From positions 124,001-188,000 of the forward strand of contig JAANYP010007199.1 in the NCBI GenBank assembly GCA_020465985.1: DNA of 64,000 nucleotides, in the 5' to 3' direction. The position numbers were made by a program, and so were the translations under genes. Shown here one piece after another: positions 24,923 through 36,319 of the stretch. This DNA is from Centrapalus pauciflorus. Lineage: Eukaryota > Streptophyta > Magnoliopsida > Asterales > Asteraceae. A model generated the notes under the pieces. It was not told where the DNA came from, did no database searches, and saw nothing but the letters and a program-made list of their open reading frames with translations. Positions within the stretch are counted from its first letter, which is position 1. Each line of letters opens with the position of its first letter.

Positions 24923-25021
<99 letters not shown>

Positions 25022-26237
25022 GAAATTGATTGCCACTCAAAAAGGAAGGGACATGGCTGCTACTTTTTGGTTTTAACTCACAGCACTCATACTACTTTTT
25101 ATGTATACAGGGAAAAGGAAATGGATTGTGGCTGTTTCTGTCGAACACACAGCACACACCCACACATATGTATCGAACTATTTATGAAAACAGAATAAAA
25201 AGGGCTGCTGGTACTTGTTCTTTTCACCACCACAACAAACACATACTATTTTTATGCAAAAAGGAAATGACTTGGTTGCTGTGTTTTGTTCATACATCGA
25301 CAGCACACACACACACATATACTAATTCTTATGTATAAAGGTTGCTGCACTTTTTTGTTTTTGACAGCCCACAAACATCCGAAATTCACTGAGATTTCAC
25401 CTTGAAATCTCGGTTCTTTTCTTTCAAACACAACAGTGATTTCAGGTGTTTTAAAGGAGGTTTTTATGTTTCAAATGGATGGCTAAACATACATCAGATG
25501 CATGCAACAAAGGCCGAAGGCCATATGGTCTTTTTTTCAATTAAAAACAGAAATAAAGCACAGGGACAGCAGCTTGTTCCAAATTTCAGAATTTTTTTTT
25601 TACTTAATATTGGACTTAAGGTTTGGGAATGCAAATGAAATCAATTAAACAGGATGACATGCATGGCTTTTATTTCATGATTGTAACACCAATTGATGAA
25701 CAATTTAATGATTTTGAAGACACTCAAACCCTACAAAATTTCAGGAACCATGGGTTCCTATACTCACACACAAGAACAAAATTGATATTATTACCTTAAA
25801 TCTTTCATATATTTGATGCTTGCTTTTGATGATTTTCACTTGATTTCTTCAATATTGGTTGCTATTTATGAAGGATTACAGATTGGAGCCATGGACTTAG
25901 AGTGAGGAAGAAAGGAATTTGATTTCTTGCAAACGACAAAAATAACTAGAACCTAAATTTGGGTGTCTATTTAATCAAAACTTTTAATAAGTTTTATTAA
26001 TTTACAAATTAACCACTAAATCTTAATTTTCTTTCATTTCCTCCATTTTGGCCATCCAAACTTTATAATAAAAAAATCATAACTTGATCGTAACTTTTAT
26101 TAACTTTTATAAAAATACATAGCTAATAAATGTAATTAAAATTACATTTAACATATTATTTAACTCTAAACTTGTTAACTATTGCTAATCATGTTTATCG
26201 TTGCTGATTGACGTTAATTAAAGTTTAGGTTGTTACA
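22033..26237 (-). repeat. Long LTR, right copy (5' LTR of the minus-strand element), 4,205 bp
   Basis: Partner of 4687-8820. The main length difference is a (CA)n(TA)n tract at about 24926-25018 that is a short TATATA in the left copy (7590-7601). The hairpins and TTGAC-rich stretches are conserved in both. Confidence 0.94.
24926..25018. repeat. (CA)n(TA)n microsatellite
   Basis: CA repeats to about 24962, then TA repeats to 25018, present only in the right long LTR. Confidence 0.97.
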
Positions 26238-26857
26238 TGACGCGACACCTTCCAACGAGTGTGGAATCCTCGTTAGGGGTTTAATGGATCGATCACCCAC
26301 ACGGAAACCCGGAGACGAACACAATGATAGTCGTTTACGACGAACGACCCGACACGTGTATTTCCCCAAAACGACTCTCTGAAATCTCTCAAGTTCGTAC
26401 GTGCACTATACGAGCTCTAGGTACTAATCTCTGCCAAAGTCCATAATTCTAACTGATTAACTCTTAATTATAGGGGTTAAATTCGAACTTAGCTCAGACA
26501 AGTTCGTATAGGCACAAGCCCATGAACTTGTCCACTACATGTTCGAACTTAGCTCCACTAAGTTCAAACCCTAGCCTTTGAACTTATTCTTGAACTTATT
26601 TTTGAACTTGTTCTTGAACTTGTTCTTGAACTTATCTTTGAACTTGTCTTTGAACTTGTCTTTGAACTTATGTTTGAACTTATCTTTGAACTTATGTTTT
26701 AACTTATCTTTGAACTTAAGTAAACATCAATCACACACAAGATCAAACATATATAACCAAGATCAAACATATATATTAACTTGTAATTACAAAGCCTGAA
26801 CTATTACAAAAGACTATCTATAATTAGACTGTTATCGTCACACAGGGTGCACTAACA
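26238..26857 (-). repeat. Outer copia left LTR, main part
   Basis: It resumes at CGCGACACC after the TSD TGACG (26238-26242) and ends CACTAACA at 26857. With 4652-4686 it forms a ~650-bp LTR matching 49703-50329. It includes a 12-unit array of TTTGAACTTATC-like 12-mers (about 26576-26719); the right LTR has 10 units, explaining most of the 23-bp length difference. Confidence 0.92.
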
Positions 26858-26872
26858 GACTCCCCCTTGACG
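26858..26872 (-). promoter_or_regulatory. Polypurine tract of the outer copia
   Basis: On the minus strand TCGTCAAGGGGGAGTC ends directly at the LTR (TGTTAGTGCACC). The inner copia has the same tract at 29312-29326. Confidence 0.85.
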
Positions 26873-26911
26873 ATAGCTGCTAATTAGATATTCAATTAAT
26901 CAATAGAACTA

Positions 26912-28731
26912 GGTTTATTTAAACTTCTACCAGCATACAAACCCTGTATAACACAAACCTTTACAACCTTCTGGTACATCTTGCCATCTGATCTCCAACC
27001 TTCGTGAAATAGATTGGTTGCTCATGAAGTTTCAGCAAGTCGCCCTGAGACAGGTTTACGAGGTGCAAAGGGTCATACACTTCAAAATAACTCTTTCTTC
27101 TAGATCTTCGATAACTGCCTCAGCTGTTTCATTATCCACGAACCACCACTTTATATTTGTCAGAATATCATGTGGCATTGGCTTCAATGGAACCTTCTTT
27201 AGGCATCGTACCGTCTTGTAAAACATCTTCATCCAAGGCTTTCCGGTCAATGGATCTATCCTTGACTCATCCATAACTCTCTTTCCTTCCCTTGGCTTAA
27301 TTCTATCAAACTACCAGACCGACCTTCCTTCCTTATTATTCTAGCAATCACTTCTGCATATTGGTCGTATCCTACATTCATCAGATTCTTCCATGCCAGT
27401 TCTTTTACTTTACATTTCGGCAGTGTATTGAAGACTTTGAGTTTTCTTTTCAAATACTGGATCCCATCTCTTCTTTTCAGTACAAAGAGTTGCAATTCTC
27501 TGTCGAAAAACTAACTAAGAATGCCTCCAGATAGTTTTCCTGGACTTGGCAATCTCATCTTCTCCTTCACAGCTAACTCAGACTTCTTTTCTTCTTTCTT
27601 GAACCAAAGTTGTCTCTTTTCTTCATTAGAGAGCTCCTTATCTGCTTTTTGTGATGCATCATCATCCGATATATCATTGATTGTTGACCTCAGACTGTCT
27701 AGATCGATCGGAATCTGGTCTGAATTCACATAGTGTTCCGTGAATGGTTGTCTTTGAATGACGATTTCATCAGCTTCGTCTTCTTCGTCAACAAAAATTT
27801 CATCGCTTGGGTTCCAGTCCGGAACATTTTCTGGGATAAACTCTCCTTCCTCGAGTTCTTCCAAGTCATCTTCAAAATCAAAATTCATCTGGTCGTCATC
27901 ATCAATATCGGCCAAGGATCCAATTATTTCTTGATCGACTAACTCTGATGCTTCGGGAGCCTTGCCTTTATCCTGACCTCCTCCTCCTCCTGTCCGAGAT
28001 GATTCAGGCTCCCCCTAAATCTCAGTTTGCTTAGCAGTCTCACGTGGAAGATCTGCTAGGTCACTGTCTTTTTGCGTGTTGGGGTCACCTTCTTCGTCAT
28101 CATCTCTTCTAACTCCCCTTAACTCATCTCCTCGACAACCGCTCTCCCCCTGAGCTTGTAGATCTTTCATTATTTTCTCAACCAGGGTCTGCAGAGTGAG
28201 GACTTGAGACTGCTGAGCTGTCATCACTTGTTGCTGAGTAGCTATTGTCGTTTGTAACTTAGCATCTTCTTGTTCTAGCCTTGAGTTATGCTGCTGCAAC
28301 TCGTTCACTGCTTGAGATAGCTGGAATGTCTGGAAGTCTACTTTGCTTTTCAGCTTTGTGAATCGCTGGTTGTCAGAAAATGTAGTCGACGTGGATGGAG
28401 TTGAAGTTGATGTGGATGAAGCGGTGGTTGTGGCAGATGGAATGGTAGCTGAAATAGACGGAGCTCCCTGATTAATGCGCTGTCGGTTTGCTCTTTGTTG
28501 TGTGGCAATTGTTGCTACTTCTTCTAATATAAAATCCTCATCTCCTTCTTCTTCATCACGAATTATAGGACGTGACATCTTTCTTCAGCTTACCACAACT
28601 CTAGAGCCATATCTTTCAAATGAAACTGCTGGTTTAACAGCGTCAGCTTCCTCCTCGCCTGAACTAGACTCTGATTCAGTTTCAGAGGCGGTCTCTACTT
28701 GACCTTCTGTCACGTCATCCCTAATCTCTGT
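26912..28731 (-). pseudogene. Outer copia aORF (post-pol gene), C-terminal part
   Basis: Downstream half of a gene whose upstream half is at 42709-41669; the two were separated by the inner copia (TSD CTCTG). Minus-strand frames, in order: 28578-28015 (acidic start, Ser/Thr-rich linker, then a coiled-coil-like stretch around QLSQAVNELQQHNSRLEQED), 27915-27511 (strongly acidic, DDLEELEEGEFIPENVPDW), 27495-27256 (FVLKRRDGIQYLKRKLK), 27274-27056 (MKMFYKTVRCLKKVPLKPM, NIKWWFVDNETAEAVIEDLE). Frame changes and stops separate them. No catalytic motif, signal peptide or membrane segment is visible. Function unknown; 'env-like' only by position. Confidence 0.75.
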
Positions 28732-29311
28732 GAAAGGTCGCCTTGCTACGGATCCTATCTTGACGCGACACCGTCCAACGAGTGTGGAATCCTCGTTAGC
28801 GGCTTAACGGATAGACCACGCACACGAAACATGCAGACACACACAGTGATAGACGAACAACGGATCGTCCCAACACGTGATTCTCTCCACACGAAACTCT
28901 CTGATTGCTAGCAAGTTCGAGATCGCCGTTTTGCTTAAACTCTGAAATTCTGCAAAAAGTCCGATAATTAATCGAATTAACCCTTAATTATACTACCCGG
29001 TTTGACTTTGTCGAGGACAAGTTCGAACTTGGCCCAAGGCCTTTTCGAACTTGTCCTCTAATCAAATTCGAACCTTGCCTTCAAACTTATGTTTGAACTT
29101 ATGTTTGAACTTATGTTTGAACTTATCTTTGAACTAATGTTTGAACTTATTGTAATACATTACACCTAGTTCAAACATACATACAATTAATATCAAACAT
29201 ATATAATCAAACACATATCAAACACTTGTTAATATTCGATATCAAGTAAATTGACTTACACAAAATGCTATCTATACTTAGACTGCTATCGTCACACAGG
29301 ATGTACTAACA
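28732..29311 (-). repeat. Inner copia left LTR (3' LTR), 580 bp
   Basis: TGAAAGGTCGCC...GTACTAACA. It matches 41134-41668; the ~45-bp length difference comes from two fewer 12-mer units and a deletion near 'GGCCCAAGGCC' in the right copy. Confidence 0.93.
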
Positions 29312-29326
29312 GACTCCCCCTTGACG
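29312..29326 (-). promoter_or_regulatory. Polypurine tract of the inner copia
   Basis: On the minus strand CGTCAAGGGGGAGTC directly precedes TGTTAG of the LTR. Confidence 0.85.
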
Positions 29327-29352
29327 ATAGCTTATAACTATTTTCATTTTGT

Positions 29353-32333
29353 CTAACTTCTATGCTTATTCAAAATGCTACCAGCATAAAGTCCCTGTTC
29401 AACGCAAACCTTGACCACATCCTGATACTTTTTGGCTTCAGACTCCATATGTGCATCACAAGAGATTTTATGGACATGAAGTATATGTAGATCATCTTTG
29501 GACAACTTGACCAGGTGCAATGGATCGTACACTCTCAGAATCAATTTTTCTTCGAGGTCTTCCATCACTGCTTCACCTGTCTCACTTTCAACGTACCACC
29601 AGTTGAGGTTTCCCAACACATCTTGAGTCATAGGCTTCAGAGGAACTTTCTTTAAGCATCTAACTGGCTTGTAATGTATTTTCATCCACGCCCTTCCAGT
29701 TAGAGGATCAATTCGTGTATGGTCCATAACTCTTTTGCCTATTCGTGGGTTTAGCCTTTCAAACTTCCTAGACCTCCCTTCCTTTCTGATAATCTTGGCA
29801 ATTATTTCAGCATAGGGATCGTCTCCGATGTTAACAAGCTCTTTCCATGCTAAGGCCCTTTATCTCAACTTTAGGCAGTGAATTGAAGTCCTTCAATCTT
29901 CTCCTGAGATATTGTAGGCCATCCTTTCTCTTAATGATAAAAATCTGCAGTTCTCAATCAAAGAACCAGCTAAGAATGCTCCCGGACAGTTTTCCAACAC
30001 TAGGCACATTCATCTTTTCCTTTAATGACACAGCCTTCTTCTCTGAACTGAACCACAACTTTTTCTGTTCTTCAGCAGTCAGCTCCCTATCAGGCTCTTC
30101 AACTTCTGATTCAACATTTAAAGCAGCTTTAAATGCTTCGATGTCAATCATATTTTGTTCTGTCGTTGTATACGTATTAGTGATAGGTTGTTGCTGAATA
30201 ACAATTTTATCAGTTTCATCTTCCTCATCATCTAATACCTCATCATCAGATTTCCATTCAGGTATGTCTTCTGGAACGAACTCACCTTCTTCTAAATCTT
30301 CCATCTCGTCTTCAAAGTCAAACAGTGTTTCTTCCTCTTCTATGTTCATCAGAGCTTCTATTATTTCGCTCTCCATGGCCTTAGAAGATTCACCTTCAGC
30401 TCTTTCAATTGAAGACTGACTTGGCTCCCCCTGAACTGATGCTTGCTGAGCAGTCGAAAAATCTGCTAGCTCACCTTCTTTTCTTGCCTCGGGATCATTG
30501 CCTTCATCATCTTCTCTCCTTATCACCTCAGCTTCTTTGCAGCTTGTCTCCCCCTGAGCTTGAAGATTTTTCAGTAACTGCTCTAGGAGGGACTTCATTG
30601 ATTTAATCTCAGACGCTTGATCAGTAACAGTTGTTTTCAGCTCTGCATTCTCCTGATCAAGTCTGGCGTTATGCGCTTGAAGTTCGTTGACTGCTTTGGT
30701 AAGCTGGAAGATTTGGACTGTTTGGAAATCCACTTTGCTCCTTAACTCTGTAAATCACTGGTTTTCAGTGAATGTGGATGATGTAGATGGAATGGATGAT
30801 GTAGATGGAATGGATGTAATTGGTGATGGCGTGATGGATGGTTGAACAGCTGGAGTCTCAGGCTCAGGAGCAGAAGCGGATGAAGCTCCCTGCATAAAAC
30901 GATGTCGCTTCGCCCTCTGCCTCAAAATCAGAATCATCATTATCTGATTCTCTAGCCACTCTCTTTCCTTCCTCTCTTTCACTGACCACAATTCTGGATC
31001 CATATCTGCCGATTCTAACAGCCGGATCAATACGCTCTATCTCTGCAACTTCTACTTCTTCCACTTCTTCCGACTCAGACTCAGTGGTGGTGATAGCTTG
31101 ACCTTCTACCTCAGCCTGTGCTTTTGCTTCTTCTCCTAGGACTTCAAAGTCCATTTCATCACCCTATTGTAGCTGATATTCGTCTATGTCTCTAAAAAGG
31201 TCATTAAAATCAGCTGGAGGCTCCAAAATGTTATCAATTAGCTCAGCGGAAATATCTTGTTGTGCCTAAGTACCATGTGCCCAAATTTCCTCTAGAGTCT
31301 CTACTCGAGGATCAACTTCTGAGGCCACGCCTGAAGGGCCCGCAGCATCCAACGATGGACCTGCTGTCGATGACTCTTGTACTCTGCTTGTTGAAGGCCT
31401 GGATGCTTGAGTTTGACTTGCCGTAGCTCTTTGTCTCCTTCTTGGTTGTGGTGGAGGTCGTTGATGTTGCTGAGGCTGTTGTTGCTGTTGCTGCACTGGC
31501 TGCGGCTGAGGCCCTTCTCCAGCCCAGTTCTCCCCTTCTGGGGCCACAAACTCTGGATCTACCACTGCACCAAAGAGAGGTGCATCCAGTGGTCTGACCT
31601 GCTCAGCCCTGCAGGCATTGTGCGACTGGCAGTCAGCAAAAATGCGTTTATCAATAACTGCCACACTTTGAATATCCAGAAGCTGTGGCAGATTTGGCAA
31701 AAAATGTTGAATCAGCATCATCACAAAGCACGGGTACATCAAAAATCTTTCGCGCGCTAGAGCCGTTATCTGATGTACAAACTCCGCAAAGAACGTCTCT
31801 GAATAGCTAAAGCTCTTATTATACACCAAAGCAATCATAGCCGACTGCATCTTGGATACTATATAGTCAAAACCCGCCTTTTTAGGTGCAAAGCACACCA
31901 TAATCACGTGCGCCAAGTACCTCCACTGGCCTATCAAACCACTTTTCATATAAGAAGCTTTAGCAATATCTAGTCCATAACCCATGCGCAAAAAGGCCGC
32001 TTGTCTTACATTTACAGTGAAATCAATTGGCCCTGCCTCTTGTTCTACAGACCCTAGCTGCAAAATTCATCGGAGCATATCCGCGGAGAAAACAGTTGGC
32101 TGCCCTCCCACCCTCGTCCTCAAAACTGTTGGCGTCACCGTACAATCAACTTGTAAATGATCCCTGAATTGCCTGACATACGACAATATTATTTGCACAT
32201 TATGTGATAGGGTATAAGAAACCTTGGAGTGTGCCAAAAACTCCACCATCTGCCTAAAGGCCTGAGCTTCGGGAAACTCCCTATCCGGCGATATTACCAT
32301 GTTATGCTTTTGGAAAATTGCCCTTTCACCCAT
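29353..32333 (-). pseudogene. Inner copia aORF: extra gene between pol and the 3' LTR
   Basis: About 990 codons on the minus strand, starting at ATG 32333 (MGERAIFQKHN). The N-terminal domain (32333-31560) has FRQMVEFLAHSKVSYTLSHN, VEQEAGPIDF, LIGQWRYLAHVIMVCF and RERFLMYPCFVMML. Then come a Pro/Gln/Arg-rich linker (31530-31400), an acidic stretch (31154-31020), a Ser/Thr-Pro linker, a coiled-coil-like part (QLTKAVNELQAHNARLDQEN, 30720-30560), a second acidic region (DFEDEMEDLEEGEFVPEDIP), and a C-terminal domain (MKIHYKPVRCLKKVPLKPM, NLNWWYVESETGEAVMEDLE). Stops at 32067, 31266, about 31164 and 30755, plus a frameshift near 30900-30950, break it. I know similar ORFs after pol in Asteraceae copia elements; no function is established. 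Confidence 0.8.
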
Positions 32334-32335
32334 AT

Positions 32336-32337
32336 CT
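32336..32337 (-). promoter_or_regulatory. Candidate 3' splice acceptor before the aORF
   Basis: On the minus strand a T-rich tract (TTTTTATTTTTCACTTCTAA) leads to ATGAACAG and then AT-ATGGG, the aORF start. The outer copia has the same layout (GTGCAG-AT-ATGGG, AG at 42712-42713). Splicing here would give an aORF message; this is inference. Confidence 0.4.
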
Positions 32338-34440
32338 GTTCATAAAACAATACCATATATTAGAAGTGAAAAATAAAAATGAAACTTGGTTAATTTCGAA
32401 TTTGTTTTATTTTGAACTTACGTAAGTCCAAAATCCAACACATTCGAATTTCTACTAGTTTTGAATTATTTTATAAAAGCATTCGAATATAATAACAGAA
32501 TCGAAGGATACATATTCGAATTTGACTAAATTCGAATTTATTGAAAGATTCGAATGTTCTGACAAGTTTGAACATGATGAACATGTTCGAAGTCGGTCAC
32601 CTTCGAATACAAATCCATGATTTAAACCCCATTTGACTTAGAAATTAGAATCATCTAGTCCTATTAGTTTCTAATCGAAGATGTATGTGATTTATTTGAA
32701 GTTTCACCGGTTAAATCTTGTGATTTTGAATCACAAAGCTTAAACCCTTAAAACTTCAATATTAGTCGATTTTTTTTCTACAAATGAGTCCTAGGATACT
32801 TAAATCTTGTATAACACTTATGTTTATACCTAGATTTGTAAGTAGATTCGAACACAAAGGACAAAACTTCGAGAAATAGTGCAAAATTCGAAATCGGTAA
32901 ACTCGAGAACAAGTTCGAAATCGCTGCTGAGCAAGTTCGAAGATAGAAAATCGAAGGTAGGTGACATAAATGAGTCACTGTTGACCTTTATCTACTAACA
33001 ACATTCGAACTTGCACTTAAATTCAAATTTACTGACAGATTCGAAAATTAATTCGAGTTTGTCTTAAATTCGAACATAATTGAAAATTTTGAAAATCTTT
33101 GAATAAAATTCAACTTTTTCAAACTTTTCCAACTCTTTCAACTTTTTCGTGTAACGGAGCAAACTATGCCAAATTTATTTACACTAAGCAATAGATTTTC
33201 ATGCAATGTTTGTTTATTCAACTAAAAATGCATCCTTAGTAATTTTGACCTTTTTCCTAAAAAGAAAAATAAAATAAAGCAAATTAAAATAAAATTTTGA
33301 ATAAAATCTAAACTTAAACTACTCAAAAATATTATTAAACATTACAACCTATCCTAACAGAATATTTTTGGCGAGAAAGTCAAAGAAAGGTTCAATCAGA
33401 TAGCGGTGTCAAATACGCACTTTCAGTATTGCACTCTCACACTTAGGAATTTTTGATTCCTTGATTGTTTGTCGTGACACACATTTCTAGGCGATTGTTG
33501 GTATTCTTTTCCCTTTAAACATGTTACACTTTGGAATATCCCTTGGCCTTTTTATTTATCAAGAAACTATCTTACGTGTCTTATACTTAGACATACTTTT
33601 ATGATCAAGGCATACACACAATGATTATAACTTTTCGGTATTGCAAATTTTCTTTAAAAGGCAAACCTCGGACCCAGTTTTGTATTTACATACAACAGAG
33701 TGTCTTAGTTTGTCTCAAAGTTTATTTAAAGCTAGCAAGACAGCGGTGACAGGTCTATACTGACGTAGAACAAAGCGACTTATCTTGCTAACTCGAGTCA
33801 AAACAGAGGCAACAGGTCTGTACTTACGTACAACAAAGTTACTTGTTTTGACTCTCAATTCACTATCATGATTTTTCTATTCTTTTCTTTTCTTTAAGAT
33901 GTATCTGAAGTGGCTATACATCCCCCAGAAAATTTGCATACCTCATGTAGAATCATAGTCTGTATGTCTCTAACATAAAAATGAAGACCTTTTGGTCATA
34001 CATCTATGTTAGTTACACATATGACTTTTTCTTGAATATTTTATTAGCTTTGAGATTCCCTTTGTGTATTATGCCTACCAACACATCAAACTAGAAAATG
34101 TATATCACTTAGAGTTTAAGGTGCATTATGTGTTAAAGCTTAACACTTAGAGATTGTATCGACTGTGCTAATTTTCGTCACTTTGAACCTATGAATCTAA
34201 GACTTAACTCATTTTCTAAGAAAAATAAGAGTAAGAAAAATAAACTAACCTACTAACCTACTATAAAAATAAATTCTTCTAAGCTACTAAACTTACTATA
34301 AAAAGAAAGAAACTCTACTGCTATAAAAAGAAATAAATTCTTACTATAAAAGGAACGAAATTCTACTTAGCTACCAAACTTACTATAAAAAGAAAGAAAA
34401 CTTACTGCTATAAAAAGAAATAAATTCTACTAAGGTCAAG
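32338..34440 (-). other. Non-coding spacer between pol and aORF, inner copia
   Basis: About 2.1 kb without a gene. It holds a TTCGAA-rich zone (32390-33110), three ~62-bp repeats with GGTCTGTACTTACGTACAAC-like cores (about 33660-33855), and an (ACTATAAAAAGAAAGAAA)-type array next to pol (about 34250-34430). The homologous outer-copia spacer (42714-44575) shares the first two. Confidence 0.7.
34250..34430 (-). repeat. Degenerate 'TTACTATAAAAAGAAAGAAA' repeats
   Basis: About seven copies of a ~20-bp unit lie directly downstream of RNase H on the minus strand. Only one to two units remain at the same place in the outer copia (about 44535-44560). Confidence 0.7.
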
Positions 34441-36083
34441 CTATTCTGGATTACGCATGCCATTTAGTTGAACTAACAACTCAAAACGTGACTTATCAAA
34501 AGCTTTGGTAAATAAATCAGCATTATTATCTTCCGTTGCCACTTTTACCAGCTTAATTAAATTCTTTTCAGCACAATCACGTATAAAATGGTGTCTTATG
34601 TCTATGTGCTTCGTTTTACTGTGTTTAAGTGGATTATTGGTTATAGCAATAGTTGATTGGTTATCTATCCTAATAGGAGTATGAGTATAAGTCAAACCCT
34701 AATCCCGCAATTGTTGTTGTATCCACAAAACCTGTGAACAGCAACTACCAGCAGCAACATATTCGGCCTCGCACGTTGACACGGCTACCGAAGTCTGTTT
34801 CTTGCATTGCCAGGAAACGAGTCTCTCTCCAAGGAAATGACAACCTCCAGTTGTTGAATTTCTATTCAAGCTGCATCCTCCATAGTCTGAATCAGTGAAT
34901 GCTTCCAATTCCAGATCACCATCTGCGTGATACCAAAGTCCCAGCTTCGGTTTCGACTTGAGGTATTTCAGAATCCGTTTCACAGCTTTCATGTGCATCT
35001 CTTTTGGATTAGCTTGAAACCTAGCACAAATACACACAGCAAACATTATGTCAGGTCTAGAAGCAGTTAAATACATAAGTGATCCAATCATGGCCCAATA
35101 TAACGTCGGATCCACATCGGTATCACTTTCTGTACCCGGTCCGAGATTATGATTCACTTGAATCGGCGTGCTAAAGTGAGCCGTCAGCTTGGTTCCTTCC
35201 ATCCCGAAGCGCTCTAGAATGTCATAGACGTACTTCGTCTGATGGATAAACATACCCTCCTTCCTCTGTTCAACTTGCAAACCCAGAAAGAAGTTTAACT
35301 CACCCATATCACTCATCTCAACCTTAGACTTCATCACCTTCTCAAAGTCTTTGCACATCTGCTCGTTTGATGACCCGAAAATGATATCATTGACGTACAC
35401 TTGTACCAAGATGAAATGTTCACCATTCCACTTCACAAACAACGTACTATCAATTCTCCCTCTTTCAAACCCATTGTCTAAAAGATGAGTAAATAGTGTC
35501 TCGTACCACGCCCTTGGTGCTTGATGTAGTCCATACAAAGCCTTATTAAAACGATACACTCTATCTGGATACTTTGGATCTGTAAACCCTGGCAGTTGTT
35601 CCACATACACCAGTTCCCTCACTTTGCCATAGAGGAAAGCACTCTTAACGTCTAACTGATAGACTTTAAATCCTTTGAAGGAAGCAAAATCTAGAAACAA
35701 ACGGATTGCCTCAAGCCTTGCTACTGACGCAAATACTTCTTGTAATCGATTCCTTCCTCTTGGTTGAAACCCTTTACGACAAGTCTTGCCTTGTTGCGAG
35801 TCACTATACCCCGATCATCTCTCTTGCACTTAAAAATCCACTTGGTTCCTATTGCAACTTCTCCTCGAGGTAACGGAACTAACTCCCACACTTCAAGTTT
35901 CCTGAATTGTGACAGTTCTTCCTGCATCGCTTCAACCCAATAGTTGTCTTTCAGAGCCATTTTCACATTCTTCGGCTCTACTTGCGAGATGAAACACGAA
36001 TACAAGCAAGTGTGAAAAGCCTCGGAGTCATTGATCATCGACAACAACACTGTGTTGTTATTCAAACTACTCCTAGTCCTCAC
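34441..36083 (-). pseudogene. Inner copia reverse transcriptase and RNase H
   Basis: Three pieces. 36083-35721 carries the RT N terminus (YWVEAMQEELSQFRKLEVWE, GTKWIFKCKRDDRG, ARLVVKGFNQEEGIDY). A frameshift near 35725 leads to 35700-34699: VYQLDVKSAFLYG, KALYGLHQAPRAWY, then VYVNDIIFGS where family members have YVDD (Asn codon 35389-35391). FFLGLQVEQ, GSLMYLTASRPDIMFAV and RNase H (AFTDSDYGGCSLNR, STCEAEYVAA) follow. A stop at 34699-34701 precedes 34695-34441, the RNase H end (IDNQSTIAITNNP, HIDIRHHFIRD, ADLFTKAFDKSRFE). Loss of a catalytic Asp predicts no polymerase activity. Confidence 0.93.
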
Positions 36084-36319
36084 ACCAACATTCGGATTTC
36101 CTATGATACTCTCAACTGGATGATCCTTATTAATCCTTGATGTTTCTATCTCATCAACCCGAAGATTATCTCCTAAGTCTGATCCTATCTCACCTAACGG
36201 GGGAACGAATTCAAACTCTACATTTTCTTCCTCATGAACACTGTCTTCAGAGTTAGAACTTGTTGTCCGATTTTCGTTTGTAGGCAGCTCAGAATCATTT
36301 TCTGCTGGAGATCTATCTT

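Noticed and set aside
26578..26799. Frame encoding a repeated Leu-Asn-Leu-Phe protein
   Set aside because: It is the translation of the 12-bp LTR array, not a gene.
29353..32333. aORF as a viral-type envelope gene
   Set aside because: The position fits, but I see no signal peptide, transmembrane segment or cleavage motif, so I only call it an extra gene of unknown function.
32390..33110. TTCGAA words as tRNA genes or Pol III promoters
   Set aside because: No cloverleaf or A box with correct spacing is visible; only the short B-box-like core matches.
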